From Rhizobiaceae bacterium (GTDB taxonomy: Bacteria; Pseudomonadota; Alphaproteobacteria; Rhizobiales; Rhizobiaceae): a stretch of 62,078 nt of DNA. The DNA is taken from assembly GCA_017643495.1 (NCBI GenBank), contig JAEPNK010000004.1:1-62078 (forward strand), given 5' to 3'. Of this stretch, positions 7,984 through 16,384 are shown one piece after another (within the stretch, counting starts at the first letter, position 1; each line of letters begins with the position of its first letter). The notes under the pieces are model-generated. The model had not been told where the DNA came from and ran no database searches. It saw only the letters and a list, made by a program, of their open reading frames with translations. A program made the position numbers and the translations under genes.

Positions 7984-9168
7984 TCAGTTTGAAAAACCGG
8001 CAACGCGCATGGCTTGTTCTATGTCTTCCTTGAGGTCTTCCGGGTCTTCCAGCCCGACATTCAATCGCACGAGAATGCCGTCCTCAGGTCCTTTTGCGAC
8101 CGTCCGGTCTTTGAGGTTCACGATAACCGCAAGACTTTCATAGCCGGCCCATGAATAACCCCGCCCGATCAGTCCGAGAGCATCGTAAAATCTCGCAGCC
8201 TTGCTCATGTCTTCGGTTTTGAGTGTAAAACCGAACAATCCGGTAGAACCTTTGAAATCGCGCTTCCAAAGTTCGTGCTGGGGGTGGGAAGGCAAGGCCG
8301 GATGCAAAACCTGGCCAACAGCAGGGTGTTGTTCCAGCCATTTTGCCATTTCCAGTGCGTTCTTCTCGTGTTCCTTGAGCCGAACGCCCATGGATCGAAT
8401 ACCTCGAAGAACAAGATAGCTGTCGTCACCATTGGCGCTTGTCCCGAGAATGTTCTTCATCCGGTCAAGCTGTTTCCAGCAACGCTCATTGGCGGAAACC
8501 GAACCCAGGACCAGGTCCGAATGTCCTCCCGGATATTTGGTCAGGGCGTGTATTGATATGTCAACACCATGCTCCAGAGGTTTGAAGTAAAGTGGGGTTG
8601 CCCATGTATTGTCGATCATTACAATTGCGTCATGAGCCTTGGCGACTTTGCAAATTGCCGGGATGTCCTGGACTTCGAATGTGTTTGAGCCCGGTGATTC
8701 AGTAAAGATAATACTGGTATTGTCACGCATCAGTTTTTCGATGCCGGCACCGATCAGCGGATCATAATATTCAACCTCCACGCCCATGCGGGCGAGAATT
8801 TCATTGCAGAAATCGCGAGTTGGTGAGTAGCAGGAATCAAGCACCAGAATGTGATCGCCTGCAGACGCAAAGGCGAGCAACGGAACCGTGACTGCAGCCA
8901 GACCGGAAGGGACCAACACGGTCCCGGCTGAGCCTTCCATTTCATCGATTACCTCACAAAGCGCATCAGTGGTTGGAGTGCCGCGTGTCCCGTATGTATA
9001 TTTTTGATTGCGGGTGCGCATCGTTTCATAATCAGGATACAGAACGGTTGAGGCATGCACGACAGGTGGATTAACAAACCCGTGATATTCATCAGGATGG
9101 TTACCCGTATGGGTTAACCGCGTTGCCTGACGGTAATTGCTGGATTCGTCATTCTTGTCGCTGCGCAT
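7984..9168 (-). CDS. metC: Cystathionine beta-lyase (Cys/Met metabolism PLP enzyme)
   Basis: A 394-residue PLP-dependent enzyme of the Cys/Met metabolism family. Visible features are FVNPPVVHASTVLYPDYETM near the N-terminus, VLVPSGLAAVTVPLLAF, MIDNTWATPLYFKPLEHG and SIHALTKYPGGHSD, in which the lysine is the PLP attachment site. It cleaves cystathionine to homocysteine in methionine synthesis; cysteine-conjugate lyase activity is also common. The open frame reaches 9333, but ATG 9168 follows an AAAGG sequence and gives a normal N-terminus (MRSDKNDESS). The gene is divergent from aapJ, an arrangement known from Rhizobium. I looked for a SAM-II-type riboswitch in the 5' region and did not find one. 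Confidence 0.88.
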   Translation of the reverse strand: MRSDKNDESSNYRQATRLTHTGNHPDEYHGFVNPPVVHASTVLYPDYETMRTRNQKYTYGTRGTPTTDALCEVIDEMEGSAGTVLVPSGLAAVTVPLLAFASAGDHILVLDSCYSPTRDFCNEILARMGVEVEYYDPLIGAGIEKLMRDNTSIIFTESPGSNTFEVQDIPAICKVAKAHDAIVMIDNTWATPLYFKPLEHGVDISIHALTKYPGGHSDLVLGSVSANERCWKQLDRMKNILGTSANGDDSYLVLRGIRSMGVRLKEHEKNALEMAKWLEQHPAVGQVLHPALPSHPQHELWKRDFKGSTGLFGFTLKTEDMSKAARFYDALGLIGRGYSWAGYESLAVIVNLKDRTVAKGPEDGILVRLNVGLEDPEDLKEDIEQAMRVAGFSN

Positions 9169-9299
9169 GATTCCGGCCTTTTCTTCAAAAACTTGCGAAT
9201 GAACGGACTTGAAAACATTTATTGCAATTTTCTGCAAACAATATTGCGGGAACTGTGAAAAACTGCAGGAAAAGAGCCTTTTTGGGCATTTTTTTGCCC

Positions 9300-9328
9300 T
9301 TGACGTAAACGCCACAATGACATTTGAT
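9300..9328 (+). promoter_or_regulatory. Candidate sigma-70-type promoter of aapJ
   Basis: TTGACG (9300-9305) and TTTGAT (9323-9328) are separated by 17 nt. Initiation would fall near 9335, giving an untranslated leader of about 115 nt that contains the three hairpins annotated next. The upstream GGGCA-TTTTT-TGCCC hairpin (9285-9299) touches the -35 element. Confidence 0.45.
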
Positions 9329-9344
9329 GCCAAGCATTGATTTT

Positions 9345-9410
9345 GAGGGAGAACTCCTTCGGGGGTAGCCGAAAGGCAAAAACAAAATCAAATTGCCCGG
9401 GAGGCAATTC
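9345..9410 (+). promoter_or_regulatory. Structured 5' leader of aapJ with three hairpins
   Basis: Three compact stems follow one another. The first is ACTCC-TTCG-GGGGT (9353-9366, one G-U pair) with a stable UUCG tetraloop. The second is GCC-GAAA-GGC (9368-9377) with a GNRA tetraloop. The third is AATTGCC-CGGGA-GGCAATT (9391-9409). An unpaired A-rich linker of 13 nt separates the second and third. The folds are read directly from the sequence; a regulatory role (riboswitch, sRNA target or stability element) is inference. It matches no riboswitch class I can name. Confidence 0.45.
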
Positions 9411-9449
9411 GGGGCAACAAAAATGGGTAACAAACAAAAGGTTGTTTTT

Positions 9450-10469
9450 ATGAAGAAAACTATCGTTTCAGCTGCGCTGACCGTTGCTACGCTCGGCGCC
9501 GCAGTTACAGGCGCATCTGCTGCCACACTTGATGACGTAAAAGCCAAGGGCTTTGTTCAATGTGGTGTCAGCCAGGGCCTGCCTGGGTTCTCAAACCCGG
9601 ATTCCGAAGGTAACTGGACCGGCATTGACGTTGATCTCTGCAAGGGTGTCGCAGCAGCAGTGTTCGGCGATGGTTCCAAAGTAAAATACACGCCGCTGTC
9701 CGCCAAGGAGCGTTTTACTGCACTTCAGTCTGGTGAGATTGATGTACTCTCACGCAACACAACATGGACTGCGACACGCGACACAACACTTGGTCTGAAC
9801 TTTGCCGGTGTAAACTACTATGACGGTCAGGGCTTCATGGTTCGTAAGGACCTCAATGTGAAGTCAGCACTTGAACTGTCCGGAGCTTCTGTCTGCACCA
9901 ACACCGGTACAACAACAGAGCTGAACGTTGCTGACTATTTCCGTGCCAACAAGCTTGAGTACGAAATTGTTGCATTCGAAAAAGCAGACGAAGTTGTTGC
10001 TGCATATGATGCCGGACGTTGTGACGTTTACACAACCGACCAATCAGGTCTTTATGCACAGCGTCTGAAGCTGACAAATCCTGCTGACCACACGGTTCTG
10101 CCGGAAATCATTTCCAAAGAGCCGCTTGGCCCGGTTGTTCGTCAGGGTGACGATCAGTGGTTCAACATTGTCAAGTGGACACACTTCGCAATGGTCAATG
10201 CCGAAGAACTTGGCATTACATCTGCAAACGTTGACGAGATGAAGAACTCCGACAACCCGGCGGTCAAGCGTGTGCTTGGTACGGAAGGTGAGTTTGGTGC
10301 AGCTCTCGGTCTCGGCAATGACTGGGCGTACAACATCATCAAGGCTGTAGGTAACTACGGTGAGACATTCGATCGTAATGTCGGGCCGGATACAGATCTT
10401 GCCATTTCGCGTGGCACGAACGCTCTCTGGAGCAATGGTGGCCTGCAGTACGCACCGCCTATCCGCTAA
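9450..10469 (+). CDS. aapJ: General L-amino-acid ABC transporter, periplasmic binding protein
   Basis: A 339-residue solute-binding protein with a clear Sec signal peptide (MKKTIVSAALTVATLGAAV, cleavage after GASA). The mature part begins with TLDDVKAKGFVQCGV and contains the amino-acid-binding motifs GIDVDLCKGVAAAVFGD, ERFTALQSGEIDVLSRNTTWT and QSGLYAQR. In Rhizobium, AapJ feeds AapQMP and has broad specificity for L-amino acids including glutamate and aspartate. ATG 9450 starts the signal peptide; earlier in-frame codons at 9393 and 9423 are rejected. A hairpin after the stop separates it from aapQ, as expected for a binding protein made in excess of the membrane subunits. Confidence 0.93.
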   Translation: MKKTIVSAALTVATLGAAVTGASAATLDDVKAKGFVQCGVSQGLPGFSNPDSEGNWTGIDVDLCKGVAAAVFGDGSKVKYTPLSAKERFTALQSGEIDVLSRNTTWTATRDTTLGLNFAGVNYYDGQGFMVRKDLNVKSALELSGASVCTNTGTTTELNVADYFRANKLEYEIVAFEKADEVVAAYDAGRCDVYTTDQSGLYAQRLKLTNPADHTVLPEIISKEPLGPVVRQGDDQWFNIVKWTHFAMVNAEELGITSANVDEMKNSDNPAVKRVLGTEGEFGAALGLGNDWAYNIIKAVGNYGETFDRNVGPDTDLAISRGTNALWSNGGLQYAPPIR

Positions 10470-10480
10470 AACAACTTACC

Positions 10481-10510
10481 AACAGGGCCGGTCGACTGAT
10501 CGGCCCTGTT
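10481..10510 (+). terminator. Hairpin between aapJ and aapQ (attenuator or mRNA-stabilising stem)
   Basis: AACAGGGCCG (10481-10490) and CGGCCCTGTT (10501-10510) form a perfect 10-bp stem with a 10-nt loop, followed by TTCTATATAAT. The U-tract is short, so partial termination or 3' protection of aapJ mRNA is more likely than full termination. This would raise the ratio of binding protein to permease. Confidence 0.7.
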
Positions 10511-10634
10511 TCTATATAATGGGCATTCCAAAGCCGATGCAGCGACAGCTGCCAACAAAATAGAAATAAAGGCGCTTACCTGGTTTTTCGTTTGAAAAGC
10601 TTTGGAGGGGGAAAGCGTAATCAGGTGAGGACAC

Positions 10635-11846
10635 ATGTCGGTTTCACAGACCCACGGCTCCGGCTCGGCCGCAGCCGGCGAAAAGCCGAAAGTACGGCTA
10701 CTTAACGACCCTAAATTCCGATCTTACATATTTCAGGGAGTGCTGGTTGTATTTCTGGCCTGGCTTGTATGGTCGATGGTCAACAATGCAGCAATCAACC
10801 TGAAGAATGCAGGCGTTGCATCCGGTTTTGGGTTTCTCTCAAATCCTGCTGGATTTGGACTGAATTTTTCACCATTTATCGATTATAGCGAGACGTCCTC
10901 GTTTCTGGACGTTTATTGGGTTGGCTTGCAAAACACACTCGTTCTTGCAGTTGTCGGGGTATTCTTTGCCACACTGATCGGGTTCATAGTGGGTGTTGCG
11001 CGTCTTTCCAACAACTGGGTCATCAACAGGATGGCCTATGTCTATGTGGAAGTAATGCGCAACATCCCTTTGCTCCTGCAGATTTTCATCTGGTACAAAG
11101 GTGTTCTTGCAGCGCTCCCCGGCAAGCGCAATTCGCTTGACTGGGGCTTCCTCGGGCAGTTGAACGCAGCCGGACTTTATGCACCCAAACCCGTTTTTGC
11201 AGAAGGGGCGGGCCTGATTGGATGGGCCTTGCTGGTTGCTGTTGCCGTAACCTTCGGCATCAATCGCTGGGCCAAGCAACGCCAGGTTAAAACAGGTGAA
11301 AGATTTCCTGTATTCTGGACAGGGCTGGGCTTGGTCATCGTACTGCCACTGCTTGCATATTTTGCAACCGGTATGCCGGTTTCCTTTGAGTATCCGGCTC
11401 AGGGCAATTTTGGTCCCCGCGGTGGTATGCAGATCATTCCCGAATTCATCGCACTTCTGATCGCACTTTCCACCTACACTGCGGCATTCATTGCCGAGAT
11501 CGTACGGGCCGGCATACTGGCCGTGAACAAGGGGCAGACAGAAGCGTCCTATGCCTTGGGATTGAGGCCGGGTCAGACGCTTCGCCTGAATATTATTCCG
11601 CAGGCGATGCGCGTGATTATTCCGCCACTCACCAGTCAGTATCTCAACCTGACGAAGAATTCGTCGCTTGCCGTGGCAATTGCCTATCCTGATCTTACTG
11701 CAATTTTTGCAGGCACCGCGCTGAACCAGACCGGTCAGGCGGTGGAAATCATCGGCATGACCATGCTCACCTACCTCGCGATATCACTGGTAACGTCCCT
11801 GTTCATGAACTGGTACAACGCCAAGATGTCATTGGTCGAGCGATAA
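10635..11846 (+). CDS. aapQ: General L-amino-acid ABC transporter permease
   Basis: A 403-residue polytopic permease. An N-terminal cytoplasmic segment leads to a membrane segment at about 32-50, then the His/Glu/Gln/Arg-opine permease domain starts near residue 95 (VGLQNTLVLAVVGVFFATLIGFIVG). The EAA loop that contacts the ATPase is visible as QTEASYALGLRPGQTLRLNIIPQAMRVIIPP. A long insertion between early and late segments (about residues 165-265) is characteristic of AapQ/BztB-type permeases. The start has GGTGAGG upstream. It is followed by aapM after 10 nt. Confidence 0.93.
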   Translation: MSVSQTHGSGSAAAGEKPKVRLLNDPKFRSYIFQGVLVVFLAWLVWSMVNNAAINLKNAGVASGFGFLSNPAGFGLNFSPFIDYSETSSFLDVYWVGLQNTLVLAVVGVFFATLIGFIVGVARLSNNWVINRMAYVYVEVMRNIPLLLQIFIWYKGVLAALPGKRNSLDWGFLGQLNAAGLYAPKPVFAEGAGLIGWALLVAVAVTFGINRWAKQRQVKTGERFPVFWTGLGLVIVLPLLAYFATGMPVSFEYPAQGNFGPRGGMQIIPEFIALLIALSTYTAAFIAEIVRAGILAVNKGQTEASYALGLRPGQTLRLNIIPQAMRVIIPPLTSQYLNLTKNSSLAVAIAYPDLTAIFAGTALNQTGQAVEIIGMTMLTYLAISLVTSLFMNWYNAKMSLVER

Positions 11847-11856
11847 GGAGGAAACC

Positions 11857-13263
11857 ATGTCTGATCTAGATTCCCAAACCTCCCTTGATCGCGCTGAAGC
11901 CGGTGCACTGAGGGTTGCCTATGTCCGCGATGAAATGGTTCAGCCCATGGAGCCTCCGGTTTCTGAGGGTGGTATTGTTGGCTGGGCACGCACCAATCTG
12001 TTTTCCAGCGTTGGAAACACGATACTGACCTTGATAGGGCTGTTTCTGCTTTATCTCATTTTGCCAGGCACCCTGAACTGGGTATTCTTTGATGCAGTCT
12101 GGAGTGGTGAGAACCGTCTTGCCTGTGCAACAACTGCCCAGGGGGGAGAACTGCCCGCAGATTGGAAAGCAGCTTGCTGGCCCTATGTAATTGCCTACTT
12201 CAAGTTGTTCATTTATGGCCGTTATCCGGATGAAGAACTCTGGCGCGTCAATCTGGTGCTTCTGATGTTCTTTGCCGGGCTTGTGCCGTTGCTGATTTCC
12301 TCTGTGCCATTCAAGCGGGAAAACATCATATTCATGCTCGGAATTTTCCCTGTCGCTTCCTTCGTGTTGCTGTCGGGCGGAAATCTCGGGTTTAATGGGT
12401 TCCTGTTGCCCGATGCGTTGATGGCACCATCCGCTGCAAAGTTCTGGATCGATTACCTGATCCTTTCCGCGATTATTGTTGGTCTGGTCTATGCGTATAT
12501 GCGTGCAACCGACTCGGACCCGCTAAGACCATCTCAATTTGCGGCAATAGCAATGGCGATATTGGGGGTTGTCCTGCTGGTGATGTCCGTTGACTTCGGA
12601 TTGGAGCCGGTTGAGACCTCGAACTGGGGCGGATTTGTCATGACCCTGGTGATTGCTGTTACCGGAATCGTGGCTGCTTTGCCTTTGGGGATACTCCTTG
12701 CTCTCGGACGGCGCTCCAAAATGCCGGCGGTCAGCCTGTTCAGTGTCATCTTCATTGAATTCTGGCGTGGCGTGCCGCTGATTACTGTACTCTTCATGTC
12801 ATCAGTGATGCTGCCCCTGTTCCTTCCGGATGGCGTGACATTCGACAAGTTGCTTCGAGCACTTATCGGTGTTGCCTTGTTCTCGTCTGCCTACATGGCA
12901 GAGGTAGTGCGTGGTGGCATGCAGGCTATTCCGAAAGGGCAATATGAAGGGGCAATGGCTGTTGGTCTGAACTACTGGCAATCAATGCGGATGATCATCC
13001 TTCCGCAAGCCCTCAAGATTGTTATTCCGGGCATCGTGAACACGTTTATCGGCCTGTTCAAGGACACGACTCTGGTCTCCATCATTGGTCTTCTCGACTT
13101 CTTGGGAATGATCAACCTGTCGCACTCGGATTCAAGCTGGGCAACGCCTGTACAGGCCATGACCAGCTATGTCTTCTGTGCCTTCATCTTCTTCCTGTTC
13201 TGTTTCGGCATGTCCCGATACTCGATCTATATGGAACACAAACTCAACACGTCTCACAGGTAA
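11857..13263 (+). CDS. aapM: General L-amino-acid ABC transporter permease, long form
   Basis: A 468-residue permease. Its C-terminal half carries the amino-acid permease domain ([22 protein letters not shown]) and the EAA loop ([30 protein letters not shown]). The N-terminal half has extra membrane segments (about 38-65, 120-150, 155-185 and 190-220). From memory, Rhizobium AapM is about 385 residues, so this one seems longer by some 80, through the added segments before the core domain. An AAGGAGG ribosome binding sequence precedes ATG 11857. Together with AapQ it forms the membrane channel of the transporter. Confidence 0.9.
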   Translation: MSDLDSQTSLDRAEAGALRVAYVRDEMVQPMEPPVSEGGIVGWARTNLFSSVGNTILTLIGLFLLYLILPGTLNWVFFDAVWSGENRLACATTAQGGELPADWKAACWPYVIAYFKLFIYGRYPDEELWRVNLVLLMFFAGLVPLLISSVPFKRENIIFMLGIFPVASFVLLSGGNLGFNGFLLPDALMAPSAAKFWIDYLILSAIIVGLVYAYMRATDSDPLRPSQFAAIAMAILGVVLLVMSVDFGLEPVETSNWGGFVMTLVIAVTGIVAALPLGILLALGRRSKMPAVSLFSVIFIEFWRGVPLITVLFMSSVMLPLFLPDGVTFDKLLRALIGVALFSSAYMAEVVRGGMQAIPKGQYEGAMAVGLNYWQSMRMIILPQALKIVIPGIVNTFIGLFKDTTLVSIIGLLDFLGMINLSHSDSSWATPVQAMTSYVFCAFIFFLFCFGMSRYSIYMEHKLNTSHR

Positions 13264-13268
13264 TCATC

Positions 13269-14042
13269 ATGGCTGAAGCAACTGCAAAAAAAATGACCGT
13301 GTCTGAAACGGATGTGGCTATTGAAATCAACGGCATGCACAAATGGTATGGTGACTTCCATGTGCTCAAGGACATCAATCTTAAAGTGATGCGTGGGGAG
13401 CGTATTGTTGTGGCCGGTCCGTCCGGATCAGGCAAGTCAACCATGATCCGCTGCATCAACCGTCTGGAAGAGCATCAGCAAGGCCAGATAATTGTTGATG
13501 GTATCGAGCTGACAAATGACCTCAAAAAGATTGACGAGGTCCGTCGCGAGGTAGGAATGGTGTTCCAGCACTTTAACCTGTTTCCACACCTGACCATTCT
13601 TGAAAACTGTACACTGGCTCCGATCTGGGTTCGCAAGACACCCAAAAAAGAGGCGGAGGAAGTGGCGATGCATTTTCTCGAGAAAGTCAAGATTCCCGAG
13701 CAGGCACACAAATACCCGGGACAGCTTTCCGGTGGTCAGCAGCAACGTGTTGCGATTGCCCGTTCGCTTTGCATGAATCCACGGATCATGCTTTTTGACG
13801 AGCCAACCTCCGCACTGGATCCGGAAATGATCAAGGAAGTTCTGGAAACCATGGTGAGCCTCGCTGAAGACGGCATGACGATGATCTGCGTGACTCACGA
13901 AATGGGGTTTGCGAGGCAAGTGGCCAACCGGGTGATTTTCATGGATGAGGGACAGATTGTGGAGCAGAACGAACCTGCTGCATTCTTCGATAATCCTCAG
14001 CATGAGCGCACAAAACTGTTCCTCAGCCAGATCCTGCACTAA
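13269..14042 (+). CDS. aapP: General L-amino-acid ABC transporter ATP-binding protein
   Basis: A 257-residue ABC ATPase with Walker [10 protein letters not shown] (about residues 56-64), Q-loop [16 protein letters not shown], signature [15 protein letters not shown], Walker [13 protein letters not shown] and the H-loop [12 protein letters not shown]. It powers uptake by AapQM at the cytoplasmic face. It begins 5 nt after the aapM stop. It is the last gene of the aap operon, followed by a strong hairpin at 14068-14103. Confidence 0.95.
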   Translation: MAEATAKKMTVSETDVAIEINGMHKWYGDFHVLKDINLKVMRGERIVVAGPSGSGKSTMIRCINRLEEHQQGQIIVDGIELTNDLKKIDEVRREVGMVFQHFNLFPHLTILENCTLAPIWVRKTPKKEAEEVAMHFLEKVKIPEQAHKYPGQLSGGQQQRVAIARSLCMNPRIMLFDEPTSALDPEMIKEVLETMVSLAEDGMTMICVTHEMGFARQVANRVIFMDEGQIVEQNEPAAFFDNPQHERTKLFLSQILH

Positions 14043-14067
14043 TACGGAATAAATTGCTCCTTCGCGT

Positions 14068-14103
14068 CTTCGCCGCAATCTGCTGTTAGGCAGTGCGGCG
14101 AAG
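14068..14103 (+). terminator. Strong hairpin at the end of the aap operon
   Basis: CTTCGCCGC (14068-14076) pairs with GCGGCGAAG (14095-14103), and inside the loop CTGC (14080-14083) pairs with GCAG (14090-14093). The following bases (CGGATAC) have no U-tract, so this looks like a 3' mRNA-protecting stem or a Rho-dependent terminator element rather than a classic intrinsic terminator. Confidence 0.55.
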
Positions 14104-14139
14104 CGGATACGTGTGTCTCAGTTGCGGAGAAGATTTGTA

Positions 14140-14829
14140 ATGCTCGGGAAATGGGTAAGAAGATGCCTCTGTTTTGTCTCGATCCCGGTTCTGCTAATCC
14201 TGTCATATCTTGCGTTTGCACTGCTTGGTGCACTCATTCCGGCATATCCGCAGCAACAGCCTGAAATAAAGCCACGGCTTCTGGAGCCAGCAGTCTATCT
14301 TGTCGGGACCATGTTGCACACGGATATTGCCATTCCGGTCAACAGTCTGTCCTTGCACCAGTTTGAGTTTCTCAGGGAGGCCGGCATGCCTCTCGACAAT
14401 CCGGCGCTCAAGTATCTTGTAGTGGGGTGGGGGTCTCGCGAATTCTACACACAAACGGCCTCCTATTCGGATATCCGGTTTTCAACATCATGGAAGGCTG
14501 CCACGGGGGATGCATCCGTAATGCATGTTGCTCCTGCGGGTGACCTGGCAAAGATGAAGGGGGTGCGGAAGGTCGAGATGACAGAACGTGGCTTTGCAAA
14601 AATGCTGGAATTTATTGTCGAAGGTTTTAGCCGCAGTGAGGAAGAACCGGTTCTACTTGAGGCAACCTTCGGGTTTGGTGATGTCTTTTATGAAAGTCGG
14701 GGCCGTTTCAATATTTTCAATCCGTGCAATATCTGGACAGCGAAAGCGTTGCGCAAGGCAGGAGTAACCACCGGGGTTTGGACGCCGACAACATTCAGCA
14801 TCAATCTCAGTCTTGCGGTCCACAACTAG
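14140..14829 (+). CDS. DUF2459/TIGR02117 family protein
   Basis: A 229-residue protein of the conserved alphaproteobacterial family TIGR02117 (DUF2459). An N-terminal membrane anchor (about residues 10-32) is followed by an extracytoplasmic domain with the family hallmarks: a conserved HTDIAIPV stretch, GWGSREFYTQT, and FNIFNPCNIWTAKALRKAG with its Asn-Pro-Cys-Asn core. Function is not established; the conserved Cys and His might suggest an enzymatic site. ATG 14140 with GGAGAAG upstream is preferred to the GTG at 14113. Its stop overlaps the convergent FAD monooxygenase stop by 4 nt. Confidence 0.8.
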   Translation: MLGKWVRRCLCFVSIPVLLILSYLAFALLGALIPAYPQQQPEIKPRLLEPAVYLVGTMLHTDIAIPVNSLSLHQFEFLREAGMPLDNPALKYLVVGWGSREFYTQTASYSDIRFSTSWKAATGDASVMHVAPAGDLAKMKGVRKVEMTERGFAKMLEFIVEGFSRSEEEPVLLEATFGFGDVFYESRGRFNIFNPCNIWTAKALRKAGVTTGVWTPTTFSINLSLAVHN

Positions 14830-16106
14830 CGTCGATCATTGCCTTGATCTACCCTCCAGCCATACACCCAGTCCTGCCTTTTAAGCAGTTTCTCAGGCGG
14901 GGTATGCTTCATGACAAGGTTTCTGGCCAGGGCCGCCATGCCACCAAGGTGATAAATCCGTTCATTTTGGCGAGCTAGATCAATAACGCGCGCAACCCGG
15001 TTGAGTCGGGCATGCTCAAATCTTTGCAACGCCGTTTCTGTATCGGCCGTATGTCCAAGACAATCGGCAAGAACCCCCGCATCTTCTATGGCCATTGCCG
15101 CACCCTGGGCCGCAAAGGGAAGCATGGTGTGGGCAGCATCGCCGATTATGGCTACCGGGCCAGTGTGCAGCATGGTTGGCTTGGGTGTTTCGTTGATCGG
15201 CCAACCCGTCCACCCTGCGCGGGTATCAAACAGTGCCTGAAAAGCGGCATTCCATTTTCGGAACCGGTTTGCGATTGCCTGTTTTGAAACATTGTAAGCC
15301 ATGTCGCTGTTTTCAGCAGGCGTGATTGCTACCACATTCAGCCAGTCAGCATTTCGAACGGGATAGGCGACCGCATGCGCCTTGTTGCCGAGCCACAGAT
15401 GCGTGTTGTTACCTTTGAGTTCTTCGGGAACTTCACTCATTGGAACAAGTGCCCGCCAGGCGATCTTTTTTTGAAATACCGGCTCTGCCAGCCCCAGACG
15501 TTTTGTCCTGAGTGCCGAGTGAACACCGTCTGCCAGTATGATCGCCTTGGCCTGTTGTTCAGTGAGTGTGCTGTTACTCGAAACCTGGCCCGTTATGCCG
15601 TTCCTGTGTGGTTCGAAGTCAACAACCTGACTGGAAAAAAACAGCTGTATATTGTCGTTTTCATTGCAACTCCTGAACAGCAACTGCTGCAGGTCTGCAC
15701 GGTGCAATGCTAAATATGGAAATCCGTACCGTTTGATGGCATCGAGCCCGAGCGGGATTGTGGTAATGGTTTTGCCGGTTCGTGCAGAGTGGATGATGAT
15801 ACCGTCAGGATTGCTTGCGCACTCGCGCAACTCCCTGCCCAAACCTATCCTGTCCAGCACCGAATAAGCATTTGGAGAAATTTGTATGCCTGCCCCCAAC
15901 GCATCAAAACCCTCAGCCTTTTCATGCACTTCTACTGAAAACCTTGCCCGCGCAAGACATAACGCAGCTGTCAGTCCGGCAATTCCGGCTCCATTGATGA
16001 CAATGTGGGAATGAAGATTCCGGTCACGCCTGACGGAGCTATCGGAAAAACTCAAGGCCTCAGGCAGCCTGGTCCCGGAAGAGACAGCCAGAGGGTTTGG
16101 TCTCAT
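14826..16106 (-). CDS. FAD-dependent aromatic-ring-type monooxygenase
   Basis: A 426-residue flavoprotein of the salicylate-hydroxylase/UbiH class. It has the dinucleotide fold INGAGIAGLTAALCLARA near residue 37, the mid-sequence GADGVHS-type motif read here as LADGVHSALR, and VAIIGDAAHTMLPFAAQGAAMAIEDA, the FAD ribityl-binding GD motif. Such enzymes hydroxylate aromatic or quinone-precursor rings using NAD(P)H and O2; the substrate is unknown. The ATG at 16106 lies inside the preceding zinc-protein gene and has a poor SD, giving a 34-residue leader before the Rossmann strand. A TTG at about 16053 would give a shorter N-terminus, so the start is uncertain. Confidence 0.82.
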   Translation of the reverse strand: MRPNPLAVSSGTRLPEALSFSDSSVRRDRNLHSHIVINGAGIAGLTAALCLARARFSVEVHEKAEGFDALGAGIQISPNAYSVLDRIGLGRELRECASNPDGIIIHSARTGKTITTIPLGLDAIKRYGFPYLALHRADLQQLLFRSCNENDNIQLFFSSQVVDFEPHRNGITGQVSSNSTLTEQQAKAIILADGVHSALRTKRLGLAEPVFQKKIAWRALVPMSEVPEELKGNNTHLWLGNKAHAVAYPVRNADWLNVVAITPAENSDMAYNVSKQAIANRFRKWNAAFQALFDTRAGWTGWPINETPKPTMLHTGPVAIIGDAAHTMLPFAAQGAAMAIEDAGVLADCLGHTADTETALQRFEHARLNRVARVIDLARQNERIYHLGGMAALARNLVMKHTPPEKLLKRQDWVYGWRVDQGNDRR

Positions 16107-16305
16107 CGGCTGTCAGTTCGGGAGAATAACGGTAAACCGTAGAACAATACGGGCAGACGATCTCTGTATCGTCGCCAATGTCGAGGTAAACATGCGGGTG
16201 GTCGTAAGGCGAACTGGCTCCGCAACACTTGAACTCCTTGACGCCGATTTCAATAACCGGAACACCAAGATCATTTTGGAAATGTGCGACTTTTGCTTCC
16301 GCCAT
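16060..16305 (-). CDS. Zinc-binding protein of the NDUFS6/complex I accessory type
   Basis: An 81-residue protein with a precise C-x8-H-x14-C-x2-C zinc motif (Cys27, His36, Cys51, Cys54). This is the pattern of the mitochondrial complex I subunit NDUFS6 and its alphaproteobacterial homologues. The surrounding YDHPHVYLDIGDDTEIVCPYC is characteristic. In alphaproteobacteria the homologue is a small accessory subunit or assembly factor of NADH dehydrogenase. No nuo genes are in this window, so it is encoded away from the main operon, as is common. The gene overlaps the 5' end of the FAD monooxygenase frame by 47 nt on the same strand. Confidence 0.85.
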   Translation of the reverse strand: MAEAKVAHFQNDLGVPVIEIGVKEFKCCGASSPYDHPHVYLDIGDDTEIVCPYCSTVYRYSPELTADETKPSGCLFRDQAA

Positions 16306-16384
16306 GCCGAACTGCCTTGTGGGTTTGCAATTTCACCTGCATCCCTTCTAAAAGAATGTACTACTGATTCAAAGGTTAAATTTC

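Noticed and set aside
9169-9299. SAM-II-type riboswitch upstream of metC
   Set aside because: The conserved SAM-II core sequences were not found; the region is AT-rich with one short GGGCA/TGCCC hairpin.
13437-14078. 213-codon minus-strand frame opposite aapP
   Set aside because: Antisense shadow of an ABC ATPase gene.
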